Of a stretch of DNA of 64,000 nt, positions 7,108 to 15,252 are shown one piece after another. The stretch spans positions 62,001 to 126,000 of the forward strand of contig OMZI01000001.1 in the NCBI GenBank assembly GCA_900315485.1, given 5' to 3'. Under the pieces are notes generated by a model, which worked only from the letters and a program-made list of their open reading frames with translations, was not told where the DNA came from and searched no databases. The translations under genes were made by a program, and so were the position numbers. Each line of letters opens with the position of its first letter. Within the stretch, counting starts at the first letter, position 1. This DNA is from an uncultured Eubacteriales bacterium (GTDB taxonomy: Bacteria; Bacillota; Clostridia; Peptostreptococcales; Anaerovoracaceae).

Positions 7108-8415
7108 TTACCTGACTTTGTTGAGTGCCTGATCGAGATCGGCAATGATGTCATCTGCACTTTCGAGTCCGACAGAGAGTCTGATGAGTCCCGGATCTAT
7201 ACCTGCAGCGATCTGAGCTTCTTCAGAAAGCTGCCTGTGAGTCGTGCTTGCAGGATGCAGAACGCTTGTGTGAATGTCTCCGACGTGGACTACGATGCTG
7301 CAGAGCTCGAGATTCTCGAGGAACTTCTCTCCTGCTTCTCTTCCGCCCTTGACGCCGAAACTCATGACAGCGCTTGCGCCCTTAGGCAGGTACTTCTGAG
7401 CGAGATCGTAGTATTTATTTCCCTTGAGCCCCGGATATATGATCCAGTCGACCATAGGGTGCTGTGACAGGAACTCAGCGACTGCCTGCGCATTCTTCAC
7501 GTGTCTTTCCATCCTGACATCCAGAGTCTGAAGTCCCTGATGAGTAAGATAGGCATTCATCGGTGACATCGTGCAGCCGAGGTCTCTTACGAGAACAGCC
7601 TTCAGGCGTGTGCAGAATGCCGCGTCGCCAAAGCTCTCATAGAAGTTGAGCCCGTGATAGCTCTCGTCGGGAGCCGCCATGCTCGGATATTTGAGACTGC
7701 CGTCTTCGTTCTTTACGGTCCAGTCAAAATTGCCGCCTTCAATAACACATCCGCCGATACTGGTGCCGTGACCGTCTGCGAACTTTGTCGTGGAATGCGT
7801 GACTATATTCGCTCCCCACTCTATCGGACGAAGCAGTGCCGGCGTCGGGAATGTATTGTCAACGATCAGCGGAACTTCCATGGCCGAAGCGGCCTTGACG
7901 AACTTCTCTAGATCCAGTACGGAGAGCGCCGGATTAGCGATCGTCTCACCGAAGAGGACCTTGGTATTAGGCTTTTTCAGCGCCACTATATCCTCAAGAG
8001 GCATATCCTGATCGAAGAATTCGACATCGATACCGAGCTTGCGGAGAGTGACATCAAAGAGATTGTATGTGCCTCCGTAGATGTTGGTCGCGCTGAGAAT
8101 GTGATCGCCGGCTTCGCATATATTGAGAACAGCGATCATATTGGCCGACTGGCCGGAAGAAGCAGCCATGCCTGCAGTGCCGCCTTCAAGAAGCGCCATT
8201 TTCTGCTCAAGAGCGTCGACTGTCGGACTTCCGAGTCTTGCATACATATGATTAGGGCTCTCAAGATCGAAGAGCTCAGCCACATCATGTGCGTTATAGT
8301 ATCTGTAAGTCGTGCTCTGGACTATAGGAAGATTCTGGGGCTGAGCGCTCTCAGCCTTATATGCTCCATGCACGCATCTTGTTTCAAAACCCATATCCTT
8401 CATCTGTTTAGCCAT
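7108..8415 (-). CDS. metY: O-acetylhomoserine aminocarboxypropyltransferase (sulfhydrylase)
   Basis: 435 residues, a Cys/Met-metabolism PLP enzyme. K211 in THSTTKFADGHGTSIGG is the Schiff-base lysine and D186 (VDNTF) contacts the PLP ring nitrogen; MYARLGSPTV (near 57-66) is the conserved substrate/PLP loop. The length, with an insert after 220 (NFDWTVKNEDGSL), fits MetY (about 430) rather than the shorter MetB/MetC enzymes (about 380). It condenses O-acetylhomoserine with sulfide, giving homocysteine directly. It is the first gene of the operon with metA. GGAGGTG lies before the ATG. The leader is short (~90 bases) and shows no SAM riboswitch. Confidence 0.95.
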   Translation of the reverse strand: MAKQMKDMGFETRCVHGAYKAESAQPQNLPIVQSTTYRYYNAHDVAELFDLESPNHMYARLGSPTVDALEQKMALLEGGTAGMAASSGQSANMIAVLNICEAGDHILSATNIYGGTYNLFDVTLRKLGIDVEFFDQDMPLEDIVALKKPNTKVLFGETIANPALSVLDLEKFVKAASAMEVPLIVDNTFPTPALLRPIEWGANIVTHSTTKFADGHGTSIGGCVIEGGNFDWTVKNEDGSLKYPSMAAPDESYHGLNFYESFGDAAFCTRLKAVLVRDLGCTMSPMNAYLTHQGLQTLDVRMERHVKNAQAVAEFLSQHPMVDWIIYPGLKGNKYYDLAQKYLPKGASAVMSFGVKGGREAGEKFLENLELCSIVVHVGDIHTSVLHPASTTHRQLSEEAQIAAGIDPGLIRLSVGLESADDIIADLDQALNKVR

Positions 8416-8435
8416 TCAGACACCTCCTGTCCCGG

Positions 8436-8476
8436 ATATCAGCTAGTATAAAAATTTTCTACATTTTACAATCAAT
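8436..8476 (-). promoter_or_regulatory. Possible promoter of metY-metA
   Basis: On the minus strand TATACT serves as a -10 box in an AT-rich stretch, with TTGATT or TTGTAA upstream at non-ideal spacing (19 or 15). It sits between the terminator of the gene before and the metY ribosome site, so a promoter is needed here. Confidence 0.4.
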
Positions 8477-8503
8477 CATGTTATCAGTCTATACTTTCGG
8501 GCA

Positions 8504-8532
8504 AGAAAAAAGTGCTCTGCCGGGAGAGCACT
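8504..8532 (-). terminator. Terminator after ybaK
   Basis: On the minus strand AGTGCTCT-CCCGGC-AGAGCACT is followed by TTTTTTC. A second hairpin (AATGTAAA...TTTACATT, 8536-8558) precedes it, close to the ybaK stop. It separates the repair/ybaK group from the methionine operon. Confidence 0.9.
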
Positions 8533-8569
8533 GAAAATGTAAAGGCGGCTTTACATTACGTGAAGCGGG

Positions 8570-9061
8570 CTATTCTTTTGTCAGGTCAGTGAACTCCGCA
8601 CCTATGAATTCAGCGAGAACTTCAGGCGAGAGAATGATCTGGACTCCCCTTTTGCCCGCTGAAAAGTAGATCTTATCGAAAAGAACCGCCGTCTCATCTA
8701 TGTATGTCGGGTATTGCTTCTTCATTCCTATAGGAGAGCAGCCTCCGCGGATGTATCCTGTCAGGTCAAAGATCTCCTTGACATGGATCATCTCGATTTT
8801 CTTGTTGCCTGATGCGTGTGCGGCCTTCTTGAGGTCGAGTTCAGCTGCCGATGGAATGACGAAAACGAATAAATTATTATCGTCATTTCGCGTTACAAGA
8901 GTCTTGAAAACCTCATCTGCGGACACTCCGAGCTCTTCAGCGGCGTGAACACCCGAAAGATCGGACTCATCTACAGCGTATTCTCCCATTTCATATTCGA
9001 TCCCGGCAGCATCGAGCTGTCTCATCGCATTAGTCTTATCTATTTTCTGTTTCTTTGCCAT
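8570..9061 (-). CDS. ybaK: Cys-tRNA(Pro)/Cys-tRNA deacylase, YbaK/EbsC family
   Basis: 163 residues, full family length. The YbaK fold is recognisable from NAMRQLDAAGIEYEMGEY at the N-terminus, GVSADEVFKTLVTR, the FVIPSAAELDLKKAA core and RGGCSPIGMKKQYPTYID with the conserved glycines. By family it is a trans-editing hydrolase that clears cysteine mischarged on tRNA(Pro). It is the last gene of a run starting at mutS, 11 bp after the VTT protein, and is followed by two hairpins. Confidence 0.92.
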   Translation of the reverse strand: MAKKQKIDKTNAMRQLDAAGIEYEMGEYAVDESDLSGVHAAEELGVSADEVFKTLVTRNDDNNLFVFVIPSAAELDLKKAAHASGNKKIEMIHVKEIFDLTGYIRGGCSPIGMKKQYPTYIDETAVLFDKIYFSAGKRGVQIILSPEVLAEFIGAEFTDLTKE

Positions 9062-9072
9062 ATTACCCCTTT

Positions 9073-9786
9073 TTACTGATGATTCTGTTCGTCCTTCTTT
9101 TCGAGATCATCAAGCATTGCCACAAGCTGCTTTCTCTTGACGAAGCAAATTATCAGGATGACTGCTGTCAAAACAGCGAGCACCCCGATCGCTGCATAAT
9201 TCCGGCTGCTGATGAAATATCCTGTCAGCAGGCTCCCGAGCATCCCCGGTGATCTTCCGATCGTGGAAACAATCAGAAAAGGCCTTAACCGCATGTCGGA
9301 TATTCCTGCCACATACGCCACGAGGTCCTTGGGCACTCCCGGTATGAGGTATATCAGAAGGACTGCCGTCAGACCTTTTCCGCTGTTCAGCTTGCGGTGG
9401 TAGTCATTGACCTTTTCCTCTCCGAAAATAGCCTCAAGAGAATCTTTTCCCAGAGCTCTGGCTATATAGAATGCTATGAAAGCACCGATGAAAGCCCCGC
9501 CTATCGAGATAAGATATCCCTTCAGAACTCCGAAGAGATAGCTCGCTGCGAGCTGTATCGGCTGCCCCGGTATGATGCAGATGATTACCTGCATTATCTG
9601 TATCCCGGTAAGCACGGCAGCGGCGTAGCCCTTGTACTGCATTATGAATTCAGGCAGATTTGCCAGCCACTCCTTATTGAACAGTGTATCCCTGCATGTG
9701 AAAAACAGTATCACCGGAAGTCCGACGATGATGAAGATCAGTATTGCCAGTTTGATGTATGCAATTCTTTTTCTTCTGTTCTCCAT
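9073..9786 (-). CDS. VTT-domain (TVP38/TMEM64-like) integral membrane protein
   Basis: 237 residues with about six hydrophobic segments, starting at 8-30 (IAYIKLAILIFIIVGLPVIL). The SNARE-associated/VTT core lies around 75-190: IIPGQPIQLAASYLFGVLKG, GAFIGAFIAFYIARALGKD and LIYLIPGVPKDLVAYVAGIS. The GxxxG-like turns and the buried Pro/Gly re-entrant motifs are typical of DedA-related proteins, some of which scramble lipids; the substrate here is unknown. It overlaps nothing, with 7 bp to the gene upstream and 11 bp to ybaK downstream. Confidence 0.88.
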   Translation of the reverse strand: MENRRKRIAYIKLAILIFIIVGLPVILFFTCRDTLFNKEWLANLPEFIMQYKGYAAAVLTGIQIMQVIICIIPGQPIQLAASYLFGVLKGYLISIGGAFIGAFIAFYIARALGKDSLEAIFGEEKVNDYHRKLNSGKGLTAVLLIYLIPGVPKDLVAYVAGISDMRLRPFLIVSTIGRSPGMLGSLLTGYFISSRNYAAIGVLAVLTAVILIICFVKRKQLVAMLDDLEKKDEQNHQ

Positions 9787-9793
9787 GACAGTG

Positions 9794-11098
9794 TCAGTCC
9801 TGAATATTCAGCATGCCCTTCTTATAAAGCGTATCGAGACTCTTGATGACTCCGTATCTCGAGTGCTCATATGTAAGTCCGCCCTGGAAGTATGCGATAT
9901 ACGGCTCTCTCAGAGGAGCATCCGCGCTCAGCTCTATGGATGATCCCTGGACGAATGCACCGGCTGCCATGACGACCTGATCCTGGTAGCCCGGCATGTC
10001 CCAGGGTACAGGAGATACGTATGCATCAACCGGTGAAGCAGCCTGTATAGCCTGGCAGAAAGCGACTGTCCTGTCAGGGTCAAGGAACTTGATGGCCTGT
10101 ATGATATCGCTTCTCGGAGCCATTGCAGGCGGCATTACCTCGAATCCGAGGCTGTCATACACGACACCTGCAAGCATCGCGCCTTTGACAGCGGCATTTA
10201 CGACTTTAGGAGCGAGGAACATTCCCTGCAGCACATGGCGGTTCTGACCGTATGTAAGGCCGCATTCTGCACCGATCCCCGGGCATGTCAGCCTGTATGC
10301 GATCTTCTCTATGAGATCTTCCCTTCCTACGATATAGCCTCCGGAGAGAGCTATTCCGCCGCCCGGATTCTTGATAAGTGAGCCCGCCATGACATCGACA
10401 CCGAAGTCTGTCGGCTCGATCGTATCCACGAATTCACCGTAGCAGTTATCGAGCATGACAATGATCGAAGGATCTATCTCATGCACCATCTCAGTGACTT
10501 TGCGGATGCTGTCTATTGATATAGCCGGTCTCCAGTCGTATCCTGTGGATCTCTGCATCGCGACTACTTTTGTCTTATCTGTTATCGCTGCCCTGATGGC
10601 ATCAAGGTCCACATCGAGATCGTCGTTCAGAGCTACCTCGTTGTAGAGGATCCCGTAATCAAGCAGCGTCCCGTTGAATGTGCCGTCGCTGTACTTTCCT
10701 ATAACAGTCTCAAGCGTGTCGTAAGGAGACCCGGTCACTTCAAGAAGCTCATCTCCCGGCTTGAGGATACCGAAGAGCGTTGTTGCGATGGCGTGTGTGC
10801 CGTTTACTATATTCGGTCTTACCAGAGCAGCCTCTGTGTTGAATATCGAGGAGTATACCCTCTCAACAGCGGCTCTGCCCGGATCGTCGTAGCCGTATCC
10901 GGTGCTCCAGTCAAAATGAGTTGCGTTTATGTGATTCTCCTGAAAGGCTCTCAGAACCTTCATCTGGCATATGGCGCAGATATCGTCAAGTTCAGCGAAC
11001 CTGTCAGCGAGCTTGGCCTCGGCAGCATCTACAGCATTGAGGACCTCAGGAGCAATATGAAATTCGTTTATTAGATAATTTCTGTAAGTATTATTCAT
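9794..11098 (-). CDS. Methionine-gamma-lyase-family PLP enzyme (PF06838, 'aluminium resistance')
   Basis: 434 residues. It belongs to the PLP aspartate-aminotransferase fold family found next to miaA/mutL in Firmicutes. K243 in AGSLIKNPGGGIALSGGYIVG is the likely Schiff-base lysine. D217 (VMLDNCYGEFVD) and HFDWSTGYGYDDPGR are family signatures. Older names (aluminium resistance protein, methionine gamma-lyase) rest on weak evidence; the real reaction is uncertain, probably on a sulfur amino acid. The start ATG lacks a Shine-Dalgarno site and lies in TATAATG, about 25 bases past a long hairpin; no better in-frame start exists. Confidence 0.88.
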   Translation of the reverse strand: MNNTYRNYLINEFHIAPEVLNAVDAAEAKLADRFAELDDICAICQMKVLRAFQENHINATHFDWSTGYGYDDPGRAAVERVYSSIFNTEAALVRPNIVNGTHAIATTLFGILKPGDELLEVTGSPYDTLETVIGKYSDGTFNGTLLDYGILYNEVALNDDLDVDLDAIRAAITDKTKVVAMQRSTGYDWRPAISIDSIRKVTEMVHEIDPSIIVMLDNCYGEFVDTIEPTDFGVDVMAGSLIKNPGGGIALSGGYIVGREDLIEKIAYRLTCPGIGAECGLTYGQNRHVLQGMFLAPKVVNAAVKGAMLAGVVYDSLGFEVMPPAMAPRSDIIQAIKFLDPDRTVAFCQAIQAASPVDAYVSPVPWDMPGYQDQVVMAAGAFVQGSSIELSADAPLREPYIAYFQGGLTYEHSRYGVIKSLDTLYKKGMLNIQD

Positions 11099-11121
11099 TA
11101 TAGTTGATTTGATTCTGATTA

Positions 11122-11215
11122 AACTGAAATCATTTGCACAAGCGAGTATTCCGCAGAAAGCGCAGCTATTGCAGAATGAGCTTTTGAGGACGCGAGCGTT
11201 GCAATGATTTCAGTT
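11122..11215. repeat. Long imperfect palindrome before the PLP-enzyme gene
   Basis: AACTGAAATCATTTGCA (11122-11138) is repeated inverted at 11200-11215, with one bulged base and about 60 bases between. It fills the 133-bp gap between the recombinase stop and the next start. It may be a weak terminator, a leader structure or a relic of a small inverted-repeat element. Confidence 0.55.
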
Positions 11216-11231
11216 CTTAAAAAATAACGTA

Positions 11232-12371
11232 CTATTCTTCCGTGCGCTCTATCTCCCACTCCATGTCGTTGACGAGATCACGCTTTACATTCATCTTATG
11301 CTGTGCGTACAGCTGAGTCGTCGTGACCTGCTCGTGGTCGAGAAGTGCCTGAACGTCATATATTGAATTGCCGCGGCCGATAAGAGACGTCGCAGCTGTT
11401 GCCCTGAGCTTGTGAGGGCTGTATCCTGCATCGCGGGATGTACCAAGTGCGATGGATGTATATTTCTTTACGAGCTCCCTTATCGCCCTTTCAGTGATGC
11501 GCCTGCCCTGAAGTGACAGGAAGAGAGCATCTTCAGAGGCCGAATTTTGCGCTATAACGGCTTTTCTCTCTGTTATCAGGTAATCAGTCACCGCCATTAC
11601 TACAGAGCGGTTAAGAGGCATTACGGACTCTTTTCCCCTCTTGCGGTATATCTTGAACTCCCCTCTTGTGAAGTTGAATGAAGAGACGTTGAGCTGCTGC
11701 AGCTCACTGAGTCTGAGACCGTATGTCACGAAGAGCATCAGGATGGCCTTGTCTCTCATCCTGGTCTTCTCCCAGTATCTCTTCTCGTGGTCGGTCAGCC
11801 CTGTCCCGTTGGTGACAGCATCGAGCATGACCATGACCTCGTTGTCCTGAAGAGCCTTGATCTCCCTCTCGCCCGGCTTCTGCACTCTTATAGGGTCAAA
11901 ACCATCGGTTATATTGCGCTCGATGATCCCGTCCCTGTAGAGCTGTTTGAACAGAACGGATACTGATGACTTCTTGCGTGAGAGCGTCTTGTTGTTGTTC
12001 TCGTATATCGTCACCGTTTTCCCGTCATCCACCCTGTACCTGCGGCAGTAATCGATGAAGAGGTTTACATCGGCAGCCTCGATATTGTTCAGCTCCTCTG
12101 ATGTTATATGCTTCGTATCTTCAGCCTCGGTCAGGTCGGTCTCGTTGATGAGATAATTGAAGAAAAACTTCACATCATGAAGATAAGCAAGCCTTGTCAT
12201 CGGGAGAACGTTACCCTTCAGATAGATGAAATAGGAACGGAGAAAAGAAGGAAGCTCCTTCTGTATGCTCTCGCACTCCATATAAATATCGTTCTCTTTT
12301 TCTACGATGTTGTCCGGCTTGCCGCTCTTGTTATGGGATCTGAATTTTTTGCTTTCCTTGCTTGTTTCCAT
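11232..12371 (-). CDS. Tyrosine recombinase (XerC/XerD-like)
   Basis: 379 residues, longer than XerC/D (about 300) because of a charged N-terminal extension (1-35) and a longer linker. A SAM-like core-binding domain (about 38-160) precedes the catalytic domain. The active site is complete: R220 (TYGLRLSEL), a Lys near 244-247 in the beta hairpin (IYRKRGKES), H320 and R323 (SPHKLRATAATSL), H346 (LLDHEQV) and the nucleophile Y355 (TTQLYAQ). It sits inside the mutS-mutL-miaA run 8 bp after miaA, not next to mobile-element genes, so a chromosomal role such as dimer resolution is likelier than an integrase. Whether it is the main Xer of the cell cannot be told here. Confidence 0.92.
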   Translation of the reverse strand: METSKESKKFRSHNKSGKPDNIVEKENDIYMECESIQKELPSFLRSYFIYLKGNVLPMTRLAYLHDVKFFFNYLINETDLTEAEDTKHITSEELNNIEAADVNLFIDYCRRYRVDDGKTVTIYENNNKTLSRKKSSVSVLFKQLYRDGIIERNITDGFDPIRVQKPGEREIKALQDNEVMVMLDAVTNGTGLTDHEKRYWEKTRMRDKAILMLFVTYGLRLSELQQLNVSSFNFTRGEFKIYRKRGKESVMPLNRSVVMAVTDYLITERKAVIAQNSASEDALFLSLQGRRITERAIRELVKKYTSIALGTSRDAGYSPHKLRATAATSLIGRGNSIYDVQALLDHEQVTTTQLYAQHKMNVKRDLVNDMEWEIERTEE

Positions 12372-12379
12372 TGCCTGAA

Positions 12380-13315
12380 TTACTGCTGCTGTCCGACTTT
12401 CTTAGATGCAAGGATCCTGTCGACGATCTGACCTACAGTATCGCCTTTGCCGATCTCGATCCAGCGGGCAAAATCATAACGCTTCAGCCATGTTATCTGG
12501 CGTTTTGCGTAGTGACGCGTGTTCTTTCTTATCTCATCAATGGCAGTGTCAAGGTCATACTCTTCGTTGATATATCCGAGCATTTCCTTGTATCCGATAG
12601 CCTTCATGGCCGGAGTATTCAGGTTGTATCCGCGTCCGAGAAGTCCCAGCACCTCGTCGACGAGGCCGTTTTCAACAAGCTTCATGACGCGCCTGTTTAT
12701 CCTGTCATACAGCCATTCACGGTCCATGTTCAGAGCGATCAGTCTGAATTCGTATTTCGGGTTGAGTGTCAGCTCGGAGAGGTCTCCGATGCCGTATCCC
12801 TCTTCGTATGCTTCAATGGCTCTTATTATCTTGCGCGTGTTGTTCGGGTGGATCCTTGCTGCGGATTCAGGATCGAGCGCAGCAAGATACTGGTGCATGT
12901 ATTCCGCACCGTTTGACTCAGCCATCTCCTCAAGCTCCTGTCTGCGCCTGGCGTTACCCTTGCTTCCGGCAAAACTCATGTCGTACAGGATGGAGTTGAG
13001 ATAAAGCCCCGTGCCGCCGCAGACGATAGGTGTCTTGCCGCGTGAGAGGATGTCGTCGATGACTGTGAGAGCGAGTTTCTGGTATGTCGCAACAGTCATG
13101 TTGTAATCAGGCTCAACAATGGAATAGAGATGGTGCCTGATCTTGTGCATCTCTTCTTCAGGCGGTTTTGCGCTTCCTACGTCCATGTATTTGTAGAGCT
13201 GGACTGAGTCGCAGTTGACGATCTCACCGTTTATGCGCTTGGCCAGATAGAATGCTATGAGGCTTTTGCCGACTGCGGTAGGTCCTGCGATTATATAAAC
13301 AGTATTCTTTTCCAT
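12380..13315 (-). CDS. miaA: tRNA dimethylallyltransferase
   Basis: 311 residues from the ATG at 13315; the frame is open further upstream inside mutL, but MEKNTVYIIAGPTAVGKS is the family N-terminus. The P-loop GPTAVGKS spans 11-18. INGEIVNCDSVQLYKYMDVG, the GGTGLYL motif and the C-terminal KNTRHYAKRQITWLKR are diagnostic of MiaA. It adds a dimethylallyl group to A37 of tRNAs reading UNN codons, using DMAPP from the MEP pathway encoded elsewhere in this window (dxs). It is 14 bp after mutL. Confidence 0.97.
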   Translation of the reverse strand: MEKNTVYIIAGPTAVGKSLIAFYLAKRINGEIVNCDSVQLYKYMDVGSAKPPEEEMHKIRHHLYSIVEPDYNMTVATYQKLALTVIDDILSRGKTPIVCGGTGLYLNSILYDMSFAGSKGNARRRQELEEMAESNGAEYMHQYLAALDPESAARIHPNNTRKIIRAIEAYEEGYGIGDLSELTLNPKYEFRLIALNMDREWLYDRINRRVMKLVENGLVDEVLGLLGRGYNLNTPAMKAIGYKEMLGYINEEYDLDTAIDEIRKNTRHYAKRQITWLKRYDFARWIEIGKGDTVGQIVDRILASKKVGQQQ

Positions 13316-13329
13316 AGAATGCTTCCCTG

Positions 13330-15252
13330 CTACTTCCTTCTGAATGATCTTTCGATCTCGTATCTTGTGTATCTTATGAAGGTCGGTCTGCCGTGCGGGC
13401 AGCAGTACGGATTGCTGCATGCCGCAAGGTCGCTTATGAGTCTGTCGATCTCAAGCTGTGAGAGCTTCTCGTTGGCTTTGACAGCTGATTTGCACGACTT
13501 CATTATGAGCTTGTCGATGACAGTATCATTCCTGCCCGAGTGCTCCTCCAGACCTTCAAGATAGGCTCTGGCAAAGGACTCGGCTTCTGACAGCTCCATG
13601 TATGAAGGTATGCCGCGGATGACAAATGTATCTGCACCGAAGTCATCGATATCAAACCCTGCATGTGTGAGCGGCTCAAGCCACTCCCTGCTCATATAGT
13701 ATACATCAGCACTCACATTTATTGTGACAGGTGTGAGAATTGGCTGGGTGAATTTTTCGCCACTGAGGTAATTCCCGGTAAACTTCTCGTAGAATATCCT
13801 CTCGTGAGCCGCGTGCTGGTCGAAGAGATATACAGTGTCCTCCGACTGCATGACTATGAACGTGTCAAAAAGATATCCCTTATATACCAGGCCGTCAAAA
13901 CTGAACTGCTGACGGACAGGCTCTTCGACATGCGGCATCCATGAGAATGCTGAACTCTCTTCTTTGCTGCCTGTATCCTCCGGAACGTCAGGAGCAGTCT
14001 CAGAAACAGCTGCTGCCTTTTCCTGTACTGGTGCCGAAGGCTTTTCCCTGACTATACTGCCGAGGAATTCTCTTATGGATGACTGCTCTCCTGTGTAGCC
14101 CGGCTTTTCTGAAGACCCTGCATAAGGCCTTGCTGCATGACTACCTGACTTTTTAAGTCCCCTGTCATCATGAAGAGGTGCTGTACCGACAGGTGTAAAA
14201 GCTTCTGCCTCACTATCCATGGCAGAAAGAACCTGGGATGGAGTATTATCAGCATCCTTTGCAGGCAGCCCTGACGGAACTGACTCCCTTGTCAGCATAG
14301 CCGCATTGACTGCAGCTGAGATGTCTGAAACGATCTCTGCTTCCTTAAGGAACTTGATCTCGCGCTTGCCCGGATGGATGTTGACATCGATCTCTGAAGG
14401 CTCAGCCTCTATGAAGAGGATCGCTACAGGATGTCCCGAGAAGATGCGTCCGCCGTATCCGTTAAGAAGACCTTTTTCGATGACCTTGCTGTCAACGAGC
14501 CTTCCGTTGACGAAGAAGAGCTGTCCCCTTCTCGTGCTTTTGGTCGTACCGGGGTCTGATACATATCCGCTGACATGCTCACCGGAAACCGGGATAAGAC
14601 CGGCGTGATTGGCATCAGGGTAAAGCGTCTGTATCGTGTGGAGCGCGTCACCGTCTCCCGCAGTCGTGAAAACAGTCTCGCCGTTTCTGATCATCATAAA
14701 GCGTACTGCCGGATAACATACGGCATACTGCTGTATGAGCTCGATGACAGCGCTTCCCTCCCGTGAATCGGTTCCCATGAACTTACGTCTTGCAGGAGTG
14801 TTGTAGAAGAGGTCCTCTGCCACGATAGTTGTGCCCTTATTGGCACCGGCAGTCTCCTTTGATATGACTTTGCCGCCGTGCATGATGAGTCTTATGCCCG
14901 CATTGTTGTCTGCTGTCCTGGTGACAAGTGTGAGCCTCGAGACTGCAGCGATGCTGGCAAGAGCCTCTCCTCTGAATCCGAGAGACTGTATGTTGTCAAG
15001 ATCCGCGATGCTGCTTATCTTGCTGGTGGCGTGCCTGAGAAAAGCTGTTTCAGCTTCTTCCGGGGGTATGCCGCAGCCGTCATCAGTGACTCTTATATAC
15101 GCCTTGCCGCCGCCTCTTATCTCAACGATGACAGAGTGTGCACCTGCGTCGATGGAATTCTCAACGAGCTCCTTTACTGCAGAAACAGGTCTCTCAATGA
15201 CTTCACCCGCAGCGATCTTATCCGCAATGAATTTATCGAGTACTCTGATCAT
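13330..15252 (-). CDS. mutL: DNA mismatch repair protein MutL
   Basis: 640 residues. The GHKL ATPase is N-terminal: KELVENSIDAGA, VTDDGCGI and LGFRGEALASI. A disordered linker (about 335-445, Ser/Glu/Pro-rich) leads to the dimerisation/endonuclease domain. DQHAAHERIFYE fits the DQHA-x2-E-x4-E metal site of nicking MutL proteins, and CPHGRPTFIRY is the C-terminal motif of the same class. It should therefore be an active endonuclease, as expected for a bacterium without MutH. Its ATG overlaps the mutS stop by 4 bases. Confidence 0.97.
   Translation of the reverse strand: MIRVLDKFIADKIAAGEVIERPVSAVKELVENSIDAGAHSVIVEIRGGGKAYIRVTDDGCGIPPEEAETAFLRHATSKISSIADLDNIQSLGFRGEALASIAAVSRLTLVTRTADNNAGIRLIMHGGKVISKETAGANKGTTIVAEDLFYNTPARRKFMGTDSREGSAVIELIQQYAVCYPAVRFMMIRNGETVFTTAGDGDALHTIQTLYPDANHAGLIPVSGEHVSGYVSDPGTTKSTRRGQLFFVNGRLVDSKVIEKGLLNGYGGRIFSGHPVAILFIEAEPSEIDVNIHPGKREIKFLKEAEIVSDISAAVNAAMLTRESVPSGLPAKDADNTPSQVLSAMDSEAEAFTPVGTAPLHDDRGLKKSGSHAARPYAGSSEKPGYTGEQSSIREFLGSIVREKPSAPVQEKAAAVSETAPDVPEDTGSKEESSAFSWMPHVEEPVRQQFSFDGLVYKGYLFDTFIVMQSEDTVYLFDQHAAHERIFYEKFTGNYLSGEKFTQPILTPVTINVSADVYYMSREWLEPLTHAGFDIDDFGADTFVIRGIPSYMELSEAESFARAYLEGLEEHSGRNDTVIDKLIMKSCKSAVKANEKLSQLEIDRLISDLAACSNPYCCPHGRPTFIRYTRYEIERSFRRK

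Noticed and set aside
8416..8500. SAM riboswitch or T-box before metY
   Set aside because: The leader is under 90 bases and shows none of the required helices.
11232..12371. Phage or integrative element at the tyrosine recombinase
   Set aside because: No phage, conjugation or attachment-site signals flank it; neighbours are repair and tRNA-modification genes in tight operon spacing.
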